DNA of 41,369 nt, from assembly GCA_938015875.1 (NCBI GenBank), contig CALLXE010000008.1:1-41369 (forward strand), written 5' to 3'. Source of the DNA: an uncultured Robiginitomaculum sp. (GTDB taxonomy: Bacteria > Pseudomonadota > Alphaproteobacteria > Caulobacterales > Maricaulaceae). A program made the position numbers and the translations under genes. How positions within the stretch are numbered: the stretch's first letter is position 1; the number at the start of each line of letters is the position of its first letter. The notes below the pieces were generated by a model that was given only the letters and a program-made list of their open reading frames with translations, was not told where the DNA came from and made no database searches. This document shows, piece after piece, positions 33,788-41,369 of the stretch.

Positions 33788-36526
33788 ATGCACATTCGCC
33801 CGGCTTGCTTCTCTGCTTTATTCTTTTCCGGACTTTTAACCGGCTGCGGCGGCGGTGGCGGCGGAGGTGGTGGCGGAACAATAGTCACGCCGCCGACCCC
33901 GGTCAATTCTGCGCCGGTTTTATCAGCAGCCAATGCGGATCAGTCCGTGACGACGGGCGCATCTTTTACATATGATGCGACGCGCGGGGGAAGTGCGTTC
34001 ACAGATGCTGATAACGATACCCTGTCTTATTCTGTCGCATATGCGCCGGCCGCCGGCGGGCTGACCGACAGTGCAGGTGTTGTCTCCGGTACGCCGGGCG
34101 CAGCCGGAAACATTACGGTCACGATTACAGCAACGGACCCTGACGGCGCGGCAGCGTCGGATGTGTTTGTGATTACGGTGGCCGATGCGCCGACCCCGTC
34201 ATCGAAACCCAATATATTGTTCATTATTTCGGATGACCAAGGGCAGGATTCCTCTGCGCAATATGCTCTGTCATCAGACGTGCCTAATACGCCGGTTTTA
34301 AACGGCCTTGCTGACGCGGGATTGGTGTTTGACAATGCATGGGTCAATCCGGTGTGTACGCCAACCAGAGGCGGACTGATTTCCGGACGCTATGGTTTTC
34401 GCACAGGGGTTCTGAATGTCGGCGACCCGCTGCCCGCCACGGAAACCATCTTGCAAAGTTATATGAAAACTGATGCGGCGACGTCTGATTACAAAAGTGC
34501 TATGATTGGTAAATGGCATTTGGGCGGCGGTCCTTCCGGGCCTAATGCGGCCGGAATTGATCACTTTGCAGGCATCATCAGCGGCGGAATCGGAGACTAT
34601 TACAGTTGGCCTTTGGTCGTGAACGGCACAAGCAGCACGTCTGCGACCTATGCGACAACGGAGTTAACAGACCGGGCGATTGATTGGATTGATGACCAAA
34701 GTGATCCCTGGTTTGTGTGGCTCTCTTATAACGCTCCGCATACACCATTTCATGTCCCGCCTGCGAGCCTGCACAGCCGCACATTGTCGACAGATCAGGC
34801 TGACATAAATGCGAATCCGAGGCCTTATTATCTGGCGTCGATTGAGGCGATGGATACTGAGATCGGCCGGTTGCTGGATTCTTTGCCTGCGGCCGAGCGG
34901 GCCAACACTGTTGTGCTATATTTAGGCGACAACGGAACGCCGCAGCGCGTACGCGATCAAAGTGTGTTTCCCAATGGGACCAAAGGCACATTGACCGAAG
35001 GCGGCGTGCGGGTTCCGATGTTTGTATCAGGGCCGGGCGTTACGCGCGCCGGTGAGCGTGAAACGGCATTGGTCAATAACACAGACTTCTTTACGACGAT
35101 TGCGCAACTGGCAGGAAGTTCAACGACGCTTTTGAATGACAGCCAAAGTTTTTTGCCATTACTGACAAACCCCAATGCGGCGACGCGGGACTATATTTAT
35201 TCGGAAAGCGGCGATGATTGGACCATCCGCAATGCGCGTTATAAATTGACGGAAACTTCGGCCGGTGTGCAAACATTACATGATTTGCAAACCGATCCTC
35301 AGGAAAATAATGACCTGATTACGTCAGGCAGCGATGTTACCGTCATTCGCGCGGAATTGAACGCAGAGGCCACGCGCTTGCGCTCAGGGGGCAGTGCAAC
35401 CGGGAGCGGTGCGGCGGGCAAAGATCAAGTTTTAGTTCCTGGCGGAACCGCGACGCTAAGTGTCACGGCAAATACCGGCGATACGATTGCGTGGACGCAA
35501 ATTGCGGGAACGTTTGTAACGCTCAGCAATAGCGCCTCGGCTGCGCCCACCTTTACTGTGCCGACTGTCACCACCCCTGAAACGTTGACGTTTCAGGTTT
35601 CTGTGAACGGGGAAACGGATACGACATCGGTCTATGTTTACGTCGCGCCGGCCTATGATGCCGGTAAAACGGTTGTCGGGAATTTTACGGACAGAGCGCA
35701 GTGGTCTTGTGACCAATCTGCCGGGACGGGATCTGTTTCTATTACGGACAGCGCCGCATTTAAAACTTTAACCGGTAACGGTATTCCTGACCACGCCGTC
35801 GGCACATTTCCCAATTCCGGAAACCCCAATACAATTTCTGATCAAACGATCAGCTATCGTATTCCGGCCTCTCCGGTAAAAACATCGACAGCGACGGAAA
35901 TGGCGACGTTCGGCGTCTTTCTGAACGGTGTGAAACTGGAACGGGATACTGCTGAGCGCTATTTGGGCACGGGTGGCGGCTCGTGGAGCTATGAAGCGAT
36001 TACTCCGGGCTTTGAGGAGGGAAATTCCAAGGGCGATGATACCCAAAGGCCTATTCAGAATAATTGGCTTGGCAGTGATTGCAATAATGCGCACGTTCAA
36101 CCGACCGGGCAATATCATGCCCACGGATTGCCTGAGGGGTATATGCAGGCTTTACTTAAAGACACGCCCAATGACATGGTTTTGGCCGGTTATGCGGCTG
36201 ACGGATTTCCGATGTATTTGCGCTATGGTTATAGCGATCCAAGCAACCCAAACAGTGGCCTTGAAGTTGTTGAACATAGTTGGGAATTGCGCTCCGGCAC
36301 GCGCCCTGACGGACCGGGCGGGGCCTATGACGGGACCTTCCGTGAGGATTGGGAATATAGCGCCGGCAGCGGTGATACGGATGAATGCGGCGGCCGCACC
36401 GGCCCAACTCCGGAATATCCGGGCGGCACATATCATTATTATATAACCGATGATTATCCTTATATTCCGCGCTGCGTGTTCGGCACGCCGGGATCAGATT
36501 TCCGCGTCTTTAACGGACCGCGTTAA
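33788..36526 (+). CDS. Sulfatase-YHYH fusion lipoprotein
   Basis: A 912-residue lipoprotein (lipobox LTGC, C20) with ten glycines after the Cys. Residues 40-132 form a cadherin-like/He_PIG domain. Residues 140-535 are a type I sulfatase: metal site ISDDQ (D149/D150), formylglycine cysteine C190 in CTPTR, GKWHLG (K242, H244), APHTPFH (H318), LGDNGT (D381/N382) and K399. Residues 545-620 are a PKD/Ig-like domain. Residues 622-912 match the YHYH domain, with CNNAHVQPTGQYHAHG, DGFPMYLRYGY and GGTYHYYITDDYPYIPRC. The substrate is probably a sulfated polysaccharide or ester at the cell surface. The CAGGA site with 7-bp spacing fixes the start. The fusion appears unusual. Confidence 0.9.
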   Translation: MHIRPACFSALFFSGLLTGCGGGGGGGGGGTIVTPPTPVNSAPVLSAANADQSVTTGASFTYDATRGGSAFTDADNDTLSYSVAYAPAAGGLTDSAGVVSGTPGAAGNITVTITATDPDGAAASDVFVITVADAPTPSSKPNILFIISDDQGQDSSAQYALSSDVPNTPVLNGLADAGLVFDNAWVNPVCTPTRGGLISGRYGFRTGVLNVGDPLPATETILQSYMKTDAATSDYKSAMIGKWHLGGGPSGPNAAGIDHFAGIISGGIGDYYSWPLVVNGTSSTSATYATTELTDRAIDWIDDQSDPWFVWLSYNAPHTPFHVPPASLHSRTLSTDQADINANPRPYYLASIEAMDTEIGRLLDSLPAAERANTVVLYLGDNGTPQRVRDQSVFPNGTKGTLTEGGVRVPMFVSGPGVTRAGERETALVNNTDFFTTIAQLAGSSTTLLNDSQSFLPLLTNPNAATRDYIYSESGDDWTIRNARYKLTETSAGVQTLHDLQTDPQENNDLITSGSDVTVIRAELNAEATRLRSGGSATGSGAAGKDQVLVPGGTATLSVTANTGDTIAWTQIAGTFVTLSNSASAAPTFTVPTVTTPETLTFQVSVNGETDTTSVYVYVAPAYDAGKTVVGNFTDRAQWSCDQSAGTGSVSITDSAAFKTLTGNGIPDHAVGTFPNSGNPNTISDQTISYRIPASPVKTSTATEMATFGVFLNGVKLERDTAERYLGTGGGSWSYEAITPGFEEGNSKGDDTQRPIQNNWLGSDCNNAHVQPTGQYHAHGLPEGYMQALLKDTPNDMVLAGYAADGFPMYLRYGYSDPSNPNSGLEVVEHSWELRSGTRPDGPGGAYDGTFREDWEYSAGSGDTDECGGRTGPTPEYPGGTYHYYITDDYPYIPRCVFGTPGSDFRVFNGPR

Positions 36527-36527
36527 G

Positions 36528-37034
36528 ATGCGCCGCGCCTTAGCTGTTTTAACGGCAATCGTGTCCCTTACCCCTGCCGCGTTGGCCCATGGCGGACATG
36601 ACCCTCGGCTGAAAATCTCTGTCTCAGGGGCAGAAATTCGCCTGGAGGTGGGCATTGAGGCCGGCGGTCTGGGCGCTTTTGATACGGACAAAAACGGCGT
36701 AATATCGATTGCAGAATACGAAACCCGCTACGCAGAAATCAGTGACTTTATCGATACCAAAATATCGTTGAGCCTTGAGCCGGATGAGGTTTTGCCGGCT
36801 TATTTCTCTGACGCGCCTATCGTTGATCGCGACCATATTCCGTCAGGCGGCGGCGTGAAATATATCAAAATCCTGCGCCGTTGGAAATTACCTTCCGGCG
36901 CTGAAAGCCTGACCGTAATGAGCGGCCTGTCCGGGCTTAATCCTGACGTCTTAATCTCCCGATCCGGGGCTTTTGACAGCATGGCCGACTTAAAGATATG
37001 CACGGCATCCGAGAAGTTGCGCAATTGCAGATAA
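36528..37034 (+). CDS. Small secreted EF-hand protein downstream of the sulfatase fusion
   Basis: A 168-residue exported protein: signal peptide 1-20 (ending ALA), mature start HGGHDPR. It contains one textbook EF-hand loop at 52-63 (D52-T-D54-K-N56-G-V-I59-S-I-A-E63) that should bind calcium. The rest is a beta-rich domain. It resembles the exported front part of HupE/UreJ_2-type proteins, which carry a similar Asp-rich loop, but no HupE membrane domain follows. Its ATG begins one base after the sulfatase stop, so the two are co-translated. The function is unknown; a calcium-dependent partner of the fusion protein is possible. Confidence 0.82.
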   Translation: MRRALAVLTAIVSLTPAALAHGGHDPRLKISVSGAEIRLEVGIEAGGLGAFDTDKNGVISIAEYETRYAEISDFIDTKISLSLEPDEVLPAYFSDAPIVDRDHIPSGGGVKYIKILRRWKLPSGAESLTVMSGLSGLNPDVLISRSGAFDSMADLKICTASEKLRNCR

Positions 37035-37091
37035 CGATCCGGGCAACCTTAACCTGTTCCCGCGCGTAGTAAGGCAAAGGGAGCGTCTGTT

Positions 37092-37496
37092 ATGAACTAT
37101 GTTATAGCTTACATCGCGACGATGATTGTGTTTTTCGTCATTGATATCGTCTGGATTACCAAAGTTGCGCGCGGTGTATATTTTAAAAATCTGGGACATT
37201 TACTGGCCAAAAATATGGCCTTTGGTCCCATTGCGCTTTTTTACGTCATGTATATTGCCGGCATCGTTTATTTCGCGGTTCGTCCGGCCATAGCAACAGG
37301 GCAATGGACAACAGCCTTGATGAATGGCGCGCTGTTTGGCTTTTTCTGTTACGCGACCTATGAGTTTACGAACTACGCAACGCTGAAGGATTGGCCGGTC
37401 AAAGTTCTGATTATCGATACGATATGGGGAACTGTGCTGACGGGCACCTGCGCGGCCGTCGGCTTTTTGGTCATGAGCCAATTCACATCCGGCTAA
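37092..37496 (+). CDS. DUF2177 family membrane protein
   Basis: A 134-residue inner-membrane protein with four helices and the DUF2177 pattern: FFVIDIVWITKVARGVYFKNLGHLLA, then ALFGFFCYATYEFTNYATLKDWP and IDTIWGTVLTG. The function is unknown. A GGGAG ribosome site precedes the ATG. It is co-directional with the sulfatase pair, but 57 bp apart. Confidence 0.92.
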   Translation: MNYVIAYIATMIVFFVIDIVWITKVARGVYFKNLGHLLAKNMAFGPIALFYVMYIAGIVYFAVRPAIATGQWTTALMNGALFGFFCYATYEFTNYATLKDWPVKVLIIDTIWGTVLTGTCAAVGFLVMSQFTSG

Positions 37497-37548
37497 AGTG
37501 CGGCTAAGGATACTTGCACATCAGGGCGCAGGCGCTTAAACCGCGCCT

Positions 37549-39126
37549 ATGTCCAAAAATGAATCAGACCTGCGCCGCGTCTTTGCGATTATTTCCCATC
37601 CGGATGCGGGTAAAACCACGCTGACGGAAACCATGCTTTTGACGGCCGGCGCGATTCATCAGGCCGGTAAAGTAGCGGCCCGCGGCGCAGCGCGGCGCAC
37701 ACAATCCGATTGGATGAAGATTGAGCAGGAACGGGGCATTTCGGTTTCTTCATCTGTGATGACATTTGAGCATGCAGGGCTGACATTTAATCTGCTTGAT
37801 ACGCCCGGCCATGAAGATTTCTCCGAAGATACATACCGAACCCTGACCGCCGCAGACAGTGCCATTATGGTGCTGGATGCCGCGAAGGGTATTGAGCCGC
37901 AAACCCTAAAACTGTTTGAAGTTTGCCGCCTGCGCTCTATTCCTATTGTTACGTTTATCAATAAATTTGATCGCGAAGCCCGCGACCCATTTGAAACTTT
38001 GCAAGAGATTGAAGAAAAACTGGCGCTGGATGTGGTGCCGATGCAATGGCCTTGCGGCTCCGGTAACCGGTTTCGCGGCGTGGCTGATTTGCGCTCTGAT
38101 TTGTTTTACCCGTTCTCGGCCAATGCTGACCAACAGCCTGAGCCCGTCAGCATTGACGGCGGCGGCATGGCTAATGCAGTTGAAAATGAGCAGCTCTTAG
38201 AAGAATTTACCGAAGAAGCGGAATTGGCCAAAGAATATGGCGTGTTTGATATTCAGGCGTTTAAAGACGGCGATATGACGCCGGTTTATTTCGGATCGGC
38301 TTTGCGTAAATATGGCGTGCGCCAATTAATCGATGCTCTGGCAGAGTTCATACCCGGGCCACAGCCGGAAAAAGCGGTTAAAGCCGGACAGATGACTGAG
38401 ATCGCGCCAACAGCCAAAGAGGTCAGCGGTTTCGTCTTTAAGGTACAGGCGAATATGGATCCGAACCATCGTGACCGCGTCGCATTTGTGCGGCTCGTCT
38501 CCGGCGTGTTCAAGCGGGGCATGAAGCTGAAAACGGCCGATAATAAAACGATTTCCGTCCACAATCCGATCATGTTTTTTGCCCAAGACCGGGAACTGGC
38601 CGAAAATGCTTACGGCGGCGATATTATGGGCGTGCCTAATCACGGCGCGCTGCGGGTGGGCGATAGCCTGTCAGAGAGCGGCAAAATAAAATTTGCCGGT
38701 ATACCGAACTTTGCGCCGGAAATTCTGCGCCGCGCCAGGCCCAAAGACCCTCTCAAAGCCAAGCATTTGCGCAAAGCGTTAGAGAGCCTTGCGGAAGAGG
38801 GAGTCACCCAGCTCTTTAAGCCGGCTATGGGCAGCGATATGATCGTCGGCGCCGTCGGCAGTCTTCAGATTGATGTCATGGCCGAGCGTATTAAAACCGA
38901 ATACAAAATCGAAGTGACGTTTGAAACGGGTATGTTCCAAACTGCGCGCTGGCTCGCGGCAGATGAGGACAAGCTTTTGGAGGACTTCACGGCCAAGAAC
39001 CAAGGCGCGATGGCAACAGATTTGGACGGCGCGCCGGTACTGCTTGGGAAATCGGCTTGGGACATTAATTACGCCCAAGAGAAAAACCCTGACATTCGGT
39101 TTTTGAAGGTCAAAGAGCGCAGTTAA
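37549..39126 (+). CDS. prfC: Peptide chain release factor 3 (RF3)
   Basis: A 525-residue GTPase that removes RF1/RF2 from the ribosome after termination. The length is close to E. coli RF3 (529). GTP-binding motifs are G1 HPDAGKTT (17-24), G3 DTPGH (84-88) and G4 NKFD (138-141). The GAARRTQSDWMKIEQERGISVSSSV switch region and the C-terminal FETGMFQTARWL and FLKVKERS are typical. The ribosome site before the ATG is weak. It converges with the next gene with only 9 bp between them. Confidence 0.96.
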   Translation: MSKNESDLRRVFAIISHPDAGKTTLTETMLLTAGAIHQAGKVAARGAARRTQSDWMKIEQERGISVSSSVMTFEHAGLTFNLLDTPGHEDFSEDTYRTLTAADSAIMVLDAAKGIEPQTLKLFEVCRLRSIPIVTFINKFDREARDPFETLQEIEEKLALDVVPMQWPCGSGNRFRGVADLRSDLFYPFSANADQQPEPVSIDGGGMANAVENEQLLEEFTEEAELAKEYGVFDIQAFKDGDMTPVYFGSALRKYGVRQLIDALAEFIPGPQPEKAVKAGQMTEIAPTAKEVSGFVFKVQANMDPNHRDRVAFVRLVSGVFKRGMKLKTADNKTISVHNPIMFFAQDRELAENAYGGDIMGVPNHGALRVGDSLSESGKIKFAGIPNFAPEILRRARPKDPLKAKHLRKALESLAEEGVTQLFKPAMGSDMIVGAVGSLQIDVMAERIKTEYKIEVTFETGMFQTARWLAADEDKLLEDFTAKNQGAMATDLDGAPVLLGKSAWDINYAQEKNPDIRFLKVKERS

Positions 39127-39135
39127 AGATTGGGT

Positions 39136-39639
39136 TTATGTCCGAAAAGGTTTTGCCGCTTGCGATAAAAGTAAGCGCGAGTACAAACCGTGCAACGGCA
39201 ATAACAATACGATTACCGGCTTTGAAAGCCATTCGCTGCGGCCTGCATAGTCGGTAGGCTTTATAACCGACCCGAACCGTAAGCATGTGCCGCCATTGCG
39301 CGGCTCAACCATAAACCATGAACATGTCCGTGATTGATAATCACACATTATCATTTGGTCCCGTCTCCGGACTTCAAGAGTCCACGCTGAGAATTTTTCT
39401 GCTTTTCCGCACAATAGTGCCTCTATTTGAGCATCACTTGATGCATGCCCTGTGAGAGTTTGAATAATCCACCGCTCAATCCGGAACAGCCGTCCGCGAT
39501 AAAAACTGCCTATAAAAGCTTCAAGGCTTACGCGGTTCGGGACGTCAATTTCATAGCTGTCCACCCGCGTTTCGGGTTTTCCTGAATATGAGTTTACCAA
39601 GGCTGCCGCCGGTATGTCGGCTTTGCGAACATATGTCAT
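39136..39639 (-). CDS. DUF2867-like protein
   Basis: A 167-residue protein, possibly of the DUF2867 family, with SYEIDVPNRVSLEAFIGSFYRG and the LEVRRRDQMIMCDYQSRTCSWFMVEPRNGGTCLRFGS segment. The last 30 residues contain a hydrophobic stretch (KPVIVLLLPLHGLYSRLLL) that may touch the membrane. The ATG at 39639 has AAGGTG at suitable spacing; longer upstream starts lack one. A full-consensus CtrA box lies 95-110 bp upstream, between this gene and the divergent 39831 gene. The family call is tentative. Confidence 0.65.
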   Translation of the reverse strand: MTYVRKADIPAAALVNSYSGKPETRVDSYEIDVPNRVSLEAFIGSFYRGRLFRIERWIIQTLTGHASSDAQIEALLCGKAEKFSAWTLEVRRRDQMIMCDYQSRTCSWFMVEPRNGGTCLRFGSVIKPTDYAGRSEWLSKPVIVLLLPLHGLYSRLLLSQAAKPFRT

Positions 39640-39732
39640 TACGCACCTTACCGTATTTTCCCTGACCGGTCTGAGCGACATATGTCCGCACCGATCTTTA
39701 CAGATCACTCTTGCACCCACCCCATACCATGC

Positions 39733-39749
39733 GTTAACCTTTTGTTAAG
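39733..39749 (-). promoter_or_regulatory. Full-consensus CtrA box TTAA-N7-TTAAC
   Basis: Read on the minus strand this is TTAA-CAAAAGG-TTAAC (39748 down to 39733), an exact match to the CtrA consensus. It lies in the 191-bp region between the divergent genes starting at 39639 (-) and 39831 (+), so it could control either or both. Confidence 0.6.
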
Positions 39750-39830
39750 ACATAGGATCAGTTTTCGTGCGGCTTGGCTTTGTTCCGGCCCGTTTCTTGA
39801 AATGACATGTCTTGAAAGAGAGACGCGTCT

Positions 39831-40169
39831 ATGTTTGAGATTTTAAACAACCCCATGATAACGCCGGCCTTGATAATGCTGGGTTTTACGATTGCGTTTG
39901 CCTCAGCGTTTTATTGGCCAGCCGTGCGGTTTCCCCGCAAAGGCAAAGTGCTGAATTTCTATTGGAGCGGCTTTTGGGCTTATCTCGGCATTATAACCGC
40001 TACCGCCGGGGCGCAGGTTACTGTGTCCATAGTCGGTATGCAGGTCGAGACCTTCAGTAATGCGGTTCTTAACGCTCTGACGGTGACATTCGTAATGTTT
40101 GTTGTCTTTGCTTGGTGCCGCTTGGCGTTCTTGGGGCTCCACCACGTCGCTGTCAAAGCAACGGCGTAA
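39831..40169 (+). CDS. Small membrane protein of unknown function
   Basis: A 112-residue protein with three predicted membrane helices (about 10-27, 46-64 and 80-105) and a short basic segment RFPRKGK after the first. I do not recognise the family. The gene is divergent from the DUF2867-like gene, with a full CtrA consensus box about 85-100 bp upstream, so it may be cell-cycle controlled. It ends 6 bp before the convergent PAN-like gene. Confidence 0.72.
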   Translation: MFEILNNPMITPALIMLGFTIAFASAFYWPAVRFPRKGKVLNFYWSGFWAYLGIITATAGAQVTVSIVGMQVETFSNAVLNALTVTFVMFVVFAWCRLAFLGLHHVAVKATA

Positions 40170-40175
40170 ACCGTT

Positions 40176-41237
40176 TTACTGCGGGGATGGTCCCGCCATT
40201 TCCAATCCTGAACGTTTGATGGCTTTCACCGGCGCTGCGGTTGCAATCGGTGCGTCAGGCGCGCTCGCAGGACGGTCTGCATAAAGCGGCGGCGTGACTG
40301 ATTTTGGCGAAGCTTTCGCTTGGCCGGCCTTTGCTCTCGCTATGCGGCGGCCCAGCGCAGAGACGGCTTGACCGGAACTTGGACCTTGCGCCACCGGGGC
40401 ATCATATAATGATCCATACAGATTAGGCCGGGGCGCGGGCGCAGCTTGAATCGGGCGAGCGGGCGCGGCTTTAGGATAACCGCTCTGATTATGGGGCGCG
40501 GCTTGCGGACGGTTATACGGGGATTGAGGCGTTGCGCCGGGTTGGGTGCGCGGGGTTGACGCGGGATGAACGCGCGGAGACCCCGCTTGCTGCATTTGCG
40601 GGCGCATCTGCGGGGCCGTAGGACGACGGGTTTTTGCAGCCATTTGCAAGGCTTGTTGCTGCGTAAGAGTCATTTGCGGGGCCGGCGCTTGAGGTTGCCG
40701 CGGGCGAACGGCTTGGGGCCGGCTTGCGGCGGCTTGCGCGGCCGGTGCAAATGTGCGCTTGCGAATTACCGGGGCGTTTGTCGCCGGGCGGCGCATTGGC
40801 GCGTTTTGGATGCGGGCATTTTGAACAGAGGCATTGCCGGTATGAATGCGCGGGCTTGCTGCTTTTGCAGGCATCGTCACAGGACGGGCGGCTTGGGGAT
40901 TGCCGATGCGAAATGTGCGTGATTGTCCCTGAACAACATTAGACGCGCCATAGCTGCGCCCGCCATTATCACCGGATACCGCGTAAGGATGGCCGACAGC
41001 AGCCGCGCTGCTGGCATTAAGTTCACATATGCCGGAACCGTCGGGATTGCCGGAACGCAGAAAATTCCATCCGTAACATTGCGCCGTACCTGAACATTGA
41101 AGGGCGCAAACATCCGCACTCGGCATCGGGCTTGCGGCGTAAACCTTACCCGGGCGATAGGTATTCACGTCCGCTGCCATAACAGGAGATGCCACAGCGA
41201 GGGCCAAAGCCGGAATTAAAAGACGTAAGGTTTTCAT
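40176..41237 (-). CDS. Secreted PAN/Apple-like protein with Pro/Gln/Ala-rich tail
   Basis: A 353-residue exported protein. The signal peptide (1-21, ending VMA) is followed by a PAN/Apple-like domain (about 22-90) with four cysteines: DVCALQC, AQCYGWNF and GICELN. PAN domains bind carbohydrate or protein. The remainder (about 105-353) is low-complexity, rich in Pro, Ala, Gln and Arg, with PQAPAPQM and RPQAAPHN-like units, and ends with a short conserved-looking stretch (KRSGLEMAG). The start is ATG 41237 with GGAG upstream; the more upstream start at 41258 is less likely. A near-CtrA box lies about 47 bp upstream. Confidence 0.78.
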   Translation of the reverse strand: MKTLRLLIPALALAVASPVMAADVNTYRPGKVYAASPMPSADVCALQCSGTAQCYGWNFLRSGNPDGSGICELNASSAAAVGHPYAVSGDNGGRSYGASNVVQGQSRTFRIGNPQAARPVTMPAKAASPRIHTGNASVQNARIQNAPMRRPATNAPVIRKRTFAPAAQAAASRPQAVRPRQPQAPAPQMTLTQQQALQMAAKTRRPTAPQMRPQMQQAGSPRVHPASTPRTQPGATPQSPYNRPQAAPHNQSGYPKAAPARPIQAAPAPRPNLYGSLYDAPVAQGPSSGQAVSALGRRIARAKAGQAKASPKSVTPPLYADRPASAPDAPIATAAPVKAIKRSGLEMAGPSPQ

Positions 41238-41283
41238 AAGGCACTCCGCAAGAATCAATTGCGGTGATAGTGAACCCCAATGT

Positions 41284-41299
41284 TTAGCTTTTGGTTAAC
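41284..41299 (+). promoter_or_regulatory. Near-consensus CtrA box (TTAG-N7-TTAAC)
   Basis: TTAG (41284-41287), 7 bp, then TTAAC (41295-41299): one mismatch from the CtrA consensus. It lies about 50-60 bp upstream of the minus-strand PAN-like gene. It is weaker evidence than the two perfect boxes in this window. Confidence 0.35.
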
Positions 41300-41369
41300 C
41301 ATAAGGGCCCCGTGTGTTGCCCATGTCTTCACGCCGCCGGAATATCGCCTCGCAAGCCCTCTAATTCCC

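Noticed and set aside
33841-33880. GGC/GGT/GGA-rich tract in the sulfatase gene as a microsatellite or CRISPR-like repeat
   Set aside because: It encodes the ten-glycine linker after the lipobox cysteine, common in bacterial lipoproteins.

Overview
The window looks like a chromosomal segment of a marine alphaproteobacterium of the dimorphic/stalked lineages (Maricaulales/Hyphomonadales/Caulobacterales-like). This is inferred from families typical of that class (Ros/MucR regulator, PAS_5 protein, DUF2336, DUF6456, DUF1491, DnaA-domain-IV-like HTH protein), from intergenic sites matching the CtrA consensus TTAA-N7-TTAAC, and from a TonB module with DUF3450 proteins, a large ExbB and a TPR protein. 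Codon use and GC content look even throughout. I see no insertion sequence, prophage, integrase or CRISPR array.

Layout. 1-486 is non-coding apart from a terminator. 487-2286 (-) is the SppA signal peptide peptidase, followed by tRNA-Gln(TTG). 2840-9776 (+) is a complete TonB energy-transduction module: two DUF3450 proteins, large ExbB, small ExbB, two ExbD, TonB and a TPR protein, closed by a strong terminator. 10033-12122 is a second tonB-TPR pair with its own promoter and a perfect 10-bp inverted repeat. Its TonB is intact, but the TPR partner is a pseudogene with two in-frame stops and a shortened C-terminus. Then come a small PadR-type regulator with two membrane proteins, oligopeptidase B (-) and a DUF2336 protein.

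16909-25019 (+) is a tightly overlapping Mrp/Mnh-type cation/proton antiporter operon (E, F, G, MrpA C-terminal part, B, C, three D-like subunits and a small two-TM protein). It has no full-length MrpA. The MrpA-C protein carries a lysine-rich histone-H1-like tail and MrpC a histidine-rich loop. A MucR-like regulator lacking zinc ligands follows 6 bp downstream.

25482-27344 holds a possible cell-cycle cluster: PAS_5 protein, DnaA-domain-IV-like HTH protein and DUF6456 protein, with CtrA-like boxes. SufE (-), a Cys-rich lipoprotein (-), a DivJ/PleC-like histidine kinase (+), a BcsB-like envelope protein (-) and a DUF1491 protein (+) follow.

33788-37034 (+) is the most unusual locus: a 912-residue lipoprotein fusing a cadherin-like domain, a complete FGly-type sulfatase, a second beta-sandwich domain and a YHYH domain, followed 1 bp later by a small secreted EF-hand protein. 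The right end holds a DUF2177 membrane protein, release factor 3 (prfC), a DUF2867-like protein (-), a small membrane protein and a secreted PAN-like protein with a long Pro/Gln/Ala-rich tail (-).

All family assignments are by eye, without database searches.
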